Origin: Planococcus sp. A6
GTDB taxonomy: Bacteria > Bacillota > Bacilli > Bacillales_A > Planococcaceae
Assembly (NCBI RefSeq): GCF_028823615.1
Contig: NZ_JAPEHT010000022.1
Span: 1-34,793, forward strand
Reading direction: 5' to 3'
Length of the DNA: 34,793 bases
Shown: piece after piece, positions 32,310-34,793 of the stretch
Position numbering within the stretch: position 1 is the stretch's first letter
How the letters are laid out: each line of letters opens with the position of its first letter
Notes under the pieces: generated by a model
Databases searched by the model: none
Told to the model about the DNA's origin: nothing
What the model saw: the letters and a program-made list of their open reading frames with translations, nothing else
Program-made: the position numbers and the translations under genes

Positions 32310-32675
32310 ATGGCAGAATTGAACGCAATGATGGGCTGGACCTTCCTGCAGGAAATTGATGTACCGGACTCGGTCAAAGACTTGCTGGTAGACGGCGAAC
32401 AAGCGAAAATCGCCTATAAAACCGTGCGCGATACCGCTGTCGTGACAAACAAGCGCATCATCATTTCTGACAAGCAAGGCTTGACCGGCAAAAAAGTCGA
32501 AGTTTACACTATCCCATTCGCATCAATCAATATGTACTCGACTGAAAACGCCGGTACCTTCGATGCCAACGCCGAAATACAACTTTGGACAAGAGCCGGA
32601 AACTTCAAACTGAACTTGAATAAGAAAGTCGATATCCGCAAGCTGGATAAGATTATTGCGGAAGCGATTCTGTAA
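32310..32675 (+). CDS. PH-domain protein (bPH_1-like)
   Basis: The 121-residue single-domain protein reads DGEQAKIAYKTVRDTAVVTNKRIIISDKQGLTGKKVEVYTIPFASINMYSTE. Here I see the bacterial PH pattern of F/TNKRIII.D.QGLTGKK and the IPYSSI strand (broken here into its parts: TNKRIIISDKQG, KKVEVYTIPFASI). It ends with a C-terminal helix IRKLDKIIAEAIL. AGGGGGA lies before the ATG. Such proteins are cytosolic and often oligomeric, and are common in Bacillales. The function is not established. Confidence 0.85.
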   Translation: MAELNAMMGWTFLQEIDVPDSVKDLLVDGEQAKIAYKTVRDTAVVTNKRIIISDKQGLTGKKVEVYTIPFASINMYSTENAGTFDANAEIQLWTRAGNFKLNLNKKVDIRKLDKIIAEAIL

Positions 32676-32686
32676 CTTTCAACTGG

Positions 32687-32729
32687 GCTATACCTACACG
32701 TCTCACGGGCGGATAGGTGTAGCTTTTTT
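32687..32729 (+). terminator. Terminator after the PH-domain gene
   Basis: GCTATACCTA pairs with TAGGTGTAGC (one G-U pair), followed by six Ts on the plus strand. Confidence 0.85.
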
Positions 32730-32842
32730 ATCTCCCTCGGAAAGGATCCGTACTTTCACAATTCTTTACACTGCATTTACCGCAGCTTAGCAGCCGTTTG
32801 AGATACTGGTGTTATTAAATGCAGAAGGAGTTGTTGAACAGA

Positions 32843-33727
32843 ATGAAAATTGCAGTGATTGGAGATTTGCATTTTCCTTCGGTAAAAGAGAACTATGCTT
32901 TTATTCGGGAAGATCGGCAGTCATTTTTTGAGTCCTTCATGGAACAGTTTTTCTCGATTCCGGCAGACTTATATGTCTCTATTGGTGATTTGACGAATTT
33001 TGGTTCAGCTGACGAATTAGAAGATATATATGGCATGATCCGCCAGTATCAAAAACCATTTGTGCATGTGCTCGGCAACCATGACGTCTATGCCATGACA
33101 CGGAAAAATGTCCTCCACATCACACAGCAAGAGCGTTTTCATACCATTTCAACAGAACATGCAACATTGGCATTTCTAGATACCGCCCAAGAACAAAACT
33201 ACGAAGACTGGGGCGGAACACTGGACCTTGTGCAACAACAATGGCTTGAAAATGTCGTTCAAGAGTCTGGGGATCTCCCACTCATCGTCTTCGGCCACCA
33301 TCCTGTCCATGGAACCACCAAAAATTCTGAAAAAGAAAAACGTTGCATTGCCCCAGATATTCCGATGTGGGAATTGCTAAAACCAAAGCAACGTGCTGGA
33401 CTGTACGTAAATGGCCATAACCATTACAACTCCATCGCGGCACGAGAACAGTGGACATTTCTCCAAATAGCGGCGGTTTTGGACGAACAGGCTGTCCGGA
33501 TCATTGACGTGTCCGATTCATTAATTGCCATCGATTATATTCCTTTAATGGATCCCAAATTAAAATCGGCCGCCCAAACCATCGGTACAGCCATCGATCA
33601 CTTTCAACTGAAGCCCCACCCTCTCGGCACCCAGGCCGATGTGAAATACACGATTCCGCTTTCCGCTTCATCACCGATCGCTACTGGCCTGGATTTAAAC
33701 GATATAAAAAAGTTGACGACAAAATAA
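32843..33727 (+). CDS. Calcineurin-like metallophosphoesterase
   Basis: The protein has about 294 residues from the ATG after AGAAGGAG (11-base spacing); an upstream in-frame ATG at 32819 has no ribosome site. The metallophosphoesterase motifs are in order: GDLHFPS near residue 7, GDLTNFGS near 47, GNHDVYA near 77, FGHHPVHG near 151 and NGHNHYN near 192. The D, H and N residues that bind two metals are all present. The substrate is unknown; homologues include 3',5'-cyclic nucleotide and phosphoprotein hydrolases. No signal peptide is seen, so it acts in the cytosol. It is flanked by terminators as a single unit. Confidence 0.92.
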   Translation: MKIAVIGDLHFPSVKENYAFIREDRQSFFESFMEQFFSIPADLYVSIGDLTNFGSADELEDIYGMIRQYQKPFVHVLGNHDVYAMTRKNVLHITQQERFHTISTEHATLAFLDTAQEQNYEDWGGTLDLVQQQWLENVVQESGDLPLIVFGHHPVHGTTKNSEKEKRCIAPDIPMWELLKPKQRAGLYVNGHNHYNSIAAREQWTFLQIAAVLDEQAVRIIDVSDSLIAIDYIPLMDPKLKSAAQTIGTAIDHFQLKPHPLGTQADVKYTIPLSASSPIATGLDLNDIKKLTTK

Positions 33728-33770
33728 CGTCTGATTTTAATTTTAAATAATTGCCTTACCAGCTGTCTCC

Positions 33771-33800
33771 CTTTTCTACATAATGGGAGCCAGCTTTTTT
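33771..33800 (+). terminator. Terminator after the metallophosphoesterase gene
   Basis: AGCTGTCTCCC and GGGAGCCAGCT (one mismatch) form a hairpin, followed by a T-run on the plus strand. Confidence 0.82.
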
Positions 33801-33862
33801 ATGTTTATATGTAGTGATTTGCGTAAAGAAAAAATAATTTTCAATTAATTATCTCCAGTACC

Positions 33863-33920
33863 TTGCATTGAACAATACTAGATGATATATTATTCATTAA
33901 TCACTACTGTTTATAAAACA
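33863..33920 (+). promoter_or_regulatory. Promoter and possible PadR operator
   Basis: TTGCAT, 17 bases, then TATATT make a fair sigma-A promoter at 33863-33891. Just downstream, TGTTT-ATA-AAACA at 33908-33920 is a perfect dyad between the promoter and the ribosome site, where an autoregulating PadR protein could bind. Confidence 0.5.
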
Positions 33921-33945
33921 CTAGCTGTGAAAGGAGGAAATCCCA

Positions 33946-34269
33946 TTGAACATCCAGTTTAAAAAAGGCGTATTGAATTTATGTGTGCTGGTGCTGTTGG
34001 ATAAACAAGACCGCTACGGCTATGAACTCGTCCAGAAAATCTCAAGCCGCATCGCGATCTCGGAAGGCGCCGTCTATCCCCTGCTCCGGCGGCTCACCAA
34101 GGAAGGCTATTTCACCACTTACTTGCAGGAATCAAGCGAAGGTCCGCCGCGGAAATATTACTCGCTCACCGAACTTGGCCGGACGTATTTACAGGAACAG
34201 CTCGAAGAATGGAAAAGTTTTACGGATGGGGTCAACCAACTAATTGAAGAGGGTGTGCAAAATGACTGA
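33946..34269 (+). CDS. PadR-family transcriptional regulator
   Basis: The 107-residue protein has the PadR winged helix: KGVLNLCVLVLLDKQDRYGYELVQKI, then ISEGAVYPLLRRLTKEGYF and the wing PPRKYYSLTELGRTYL, with a C-terminal dimerising helix. The start is a TTG with AAAGGAGG eight bases upstream. It overlaps the next gene by eight bases. PadR genes followed by DUF1700/DUF4097-type membrane proteins are a recurring Bacillales pair linked to envelope stress, so it probably regulates its partner and itself. Confidence 0.92.
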   Translation: MNIQFKKGVLNLCVLVLLDKQDRYGYELVQKISSRIAISEGAVYPLLRRLTKEGYFTTYLQESSEGPPRKYYSLTELGRTYLQEQLEEWKSFTDGVNQLIEEGVQND

Positions 34270-34793
34270 AAACCAATTTTTGCAAGAACTTGAAACAGCG
34301 TTGAAACGATTGCCGAAAGAAGAACAAAACGACATTCTCCAAGACATCCGCGAGTATTTCGCAAACGGCCAGGCAGATGGCAAAACCGATAGCGAAATCG
34401 CCGATGAACTCGGCTCGCCGCAGGAAATTGCCGATGAACTGATCAAGTCGTTTGATTTCAACCAAAGCGATATCAGCGCGGCGGCGAATGAACTGACAGA
34501 AGACAAATTCGATCAAGTAGATATCCAGATCGATAACGGCATACTTACCATCGGCCCTTCGGAAGACGGCAAGATGTATGCAGACATTACTGATAAAAGT
34601 TACCGCCAGCAGTTTTCTGTTGATATCCTCAACCGGACGCTCGTCATCACCTTGAAAGAAGAGCCGAGAAAATGGGGCATCTTCAGCTTTACCGCCAGCA
34701 TGAAATCGCCGAAGCTAGACGTCCGCTTGCCGAAGAAATTGTATGACAAAATCCAAATCGATTCCGATCACGGCATGATCACTGGCGAGCGCC
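34262..34793 (+). CDS. DUF1700/DUF4097-like protein, partial at window end
   Basis: The visible 177 codons begin MTENQFLQELETALKRLPKE and continue with a HAAS/DUF1700-type helical region (about 5-65, with DILQDIREYFANG and ELGSPQEIADELIKSF). A beta-rich segment follows from about residue 85, with IDNGILTIGPSEDG, YRQQFSVDILNRTLVITL and SPKLDVRLPKKLYDKI, like the DUF4097 putative-adhesin domain. A membrane span, if any, would be beyond the window or absent. The start overlaps the padR stop region and is translationally coupled to it. The 3' end is cut by the window edge. Confidence 0.85.
   Translation, partial: MTENQFLQELETALKRLPKEEQNDILQDIREYFANGQADGKTDSEIADELGSPQEIADELIKSFDFNQSDISAAANELTEDKFDQVDIQIDNGILTIGPSEDGKMYADITDKSYRQQFSVDILNRTLVITLKEEPRKWGIFSFTASMKSPKLDVRLPKKLYDKIQIDSDHGMITGER

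Overview
The window looks like a chromosome segment of a Gram-positive Bacillales bacterium. The best guess is the Planococcus/Planomicrobium group, inferred from gene content and style, not from a search. Supporting signs are strong AAGGAGG-type ribosome sites, UUG/GUG starts backed by good Shine-Dalgarno sequences, sigma-A promoters, one convincing sigma-B promoter, an LtaS-type lipoteichoic acid synthase, a class-D-like sortase with an LPDTA substrate, and the nadBCA/nifS arrangement known from Bacillus. No rRNA, tRNA, CRISPR, prophage or intact insertion sequence was seen.

Layout. 1-266: non-coding, with a structured intergenic repeat. 267-5430 (minus): a catabolic cassette of LacI-type regulator, palindromic operator, permease, aldehyde dehydrogenase and iron alcohol dehydrogenase. 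This would take up an unknown alcohol or aldehyde and oxidise it to an acid. 5625-10409: the NAD de novo locus, with nadB-nadC-nadA on minus (ATGA start/stop overlaps) and a divergent nifS-like gene on plus around an operator-like palindrome; nadC and the nifS-like gene are frame-broken. 10434-12533 (plus): GntR/YtrA-type regulator, ABC ATPase and membrane subunit behind an operator-bearing promoter. 12538-16539 (minus): acetamidase/formamidase, a 50-residue double-CxxC protein, a DUF998-like membrane protein and a frame-broken LtaS-family synthase. 16565-21122 (minus): a small helix-turn-helix-like protein and a very large superfamily 1 helicase with a coiled-coil insertion. 21305-25273: a zinc-ribbon protein, a short-chain dehydrogenase, a DUF1697 protein, a two-domain sulfurtransferase and a frame-broken AI-2E-family permease. 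25467-26635 (minus): a small unknown protein, a 30-codon leader ORF, and a FusB/FusC-type EF-G-binding protein whose ribosome site is buried in a hairpin. 26766-30612: a sigma-B-driven general stress protein, an epimerase, an SRPBCC protein, and a frame-broken sortase beside its probable LPDTA-anchored substrate. 30805-34793: DUF1579-like protein, membrane protein, PH-domain protein, metallophosphoesterase, and a PadR regulator overlapping a DUF1700/DUF4097-like gene cut by the window end.

Two things stand out. First, the region before the FusB-family gene has the anatomy of a translational attenuator: a leader peptide with a strong ribosome site, then a hairpin that masks the next ribosome site. 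Second, five genes (nadC, nifS-like, ltaS-like, AI-2E, sortase) are each broken by a small frame-changing indel, and in at least four conserved residues are missing at the junction. That is either real decay (which would predict nicotinate dependence) or a systematic assembly fault; the sequence alone cannot decide.
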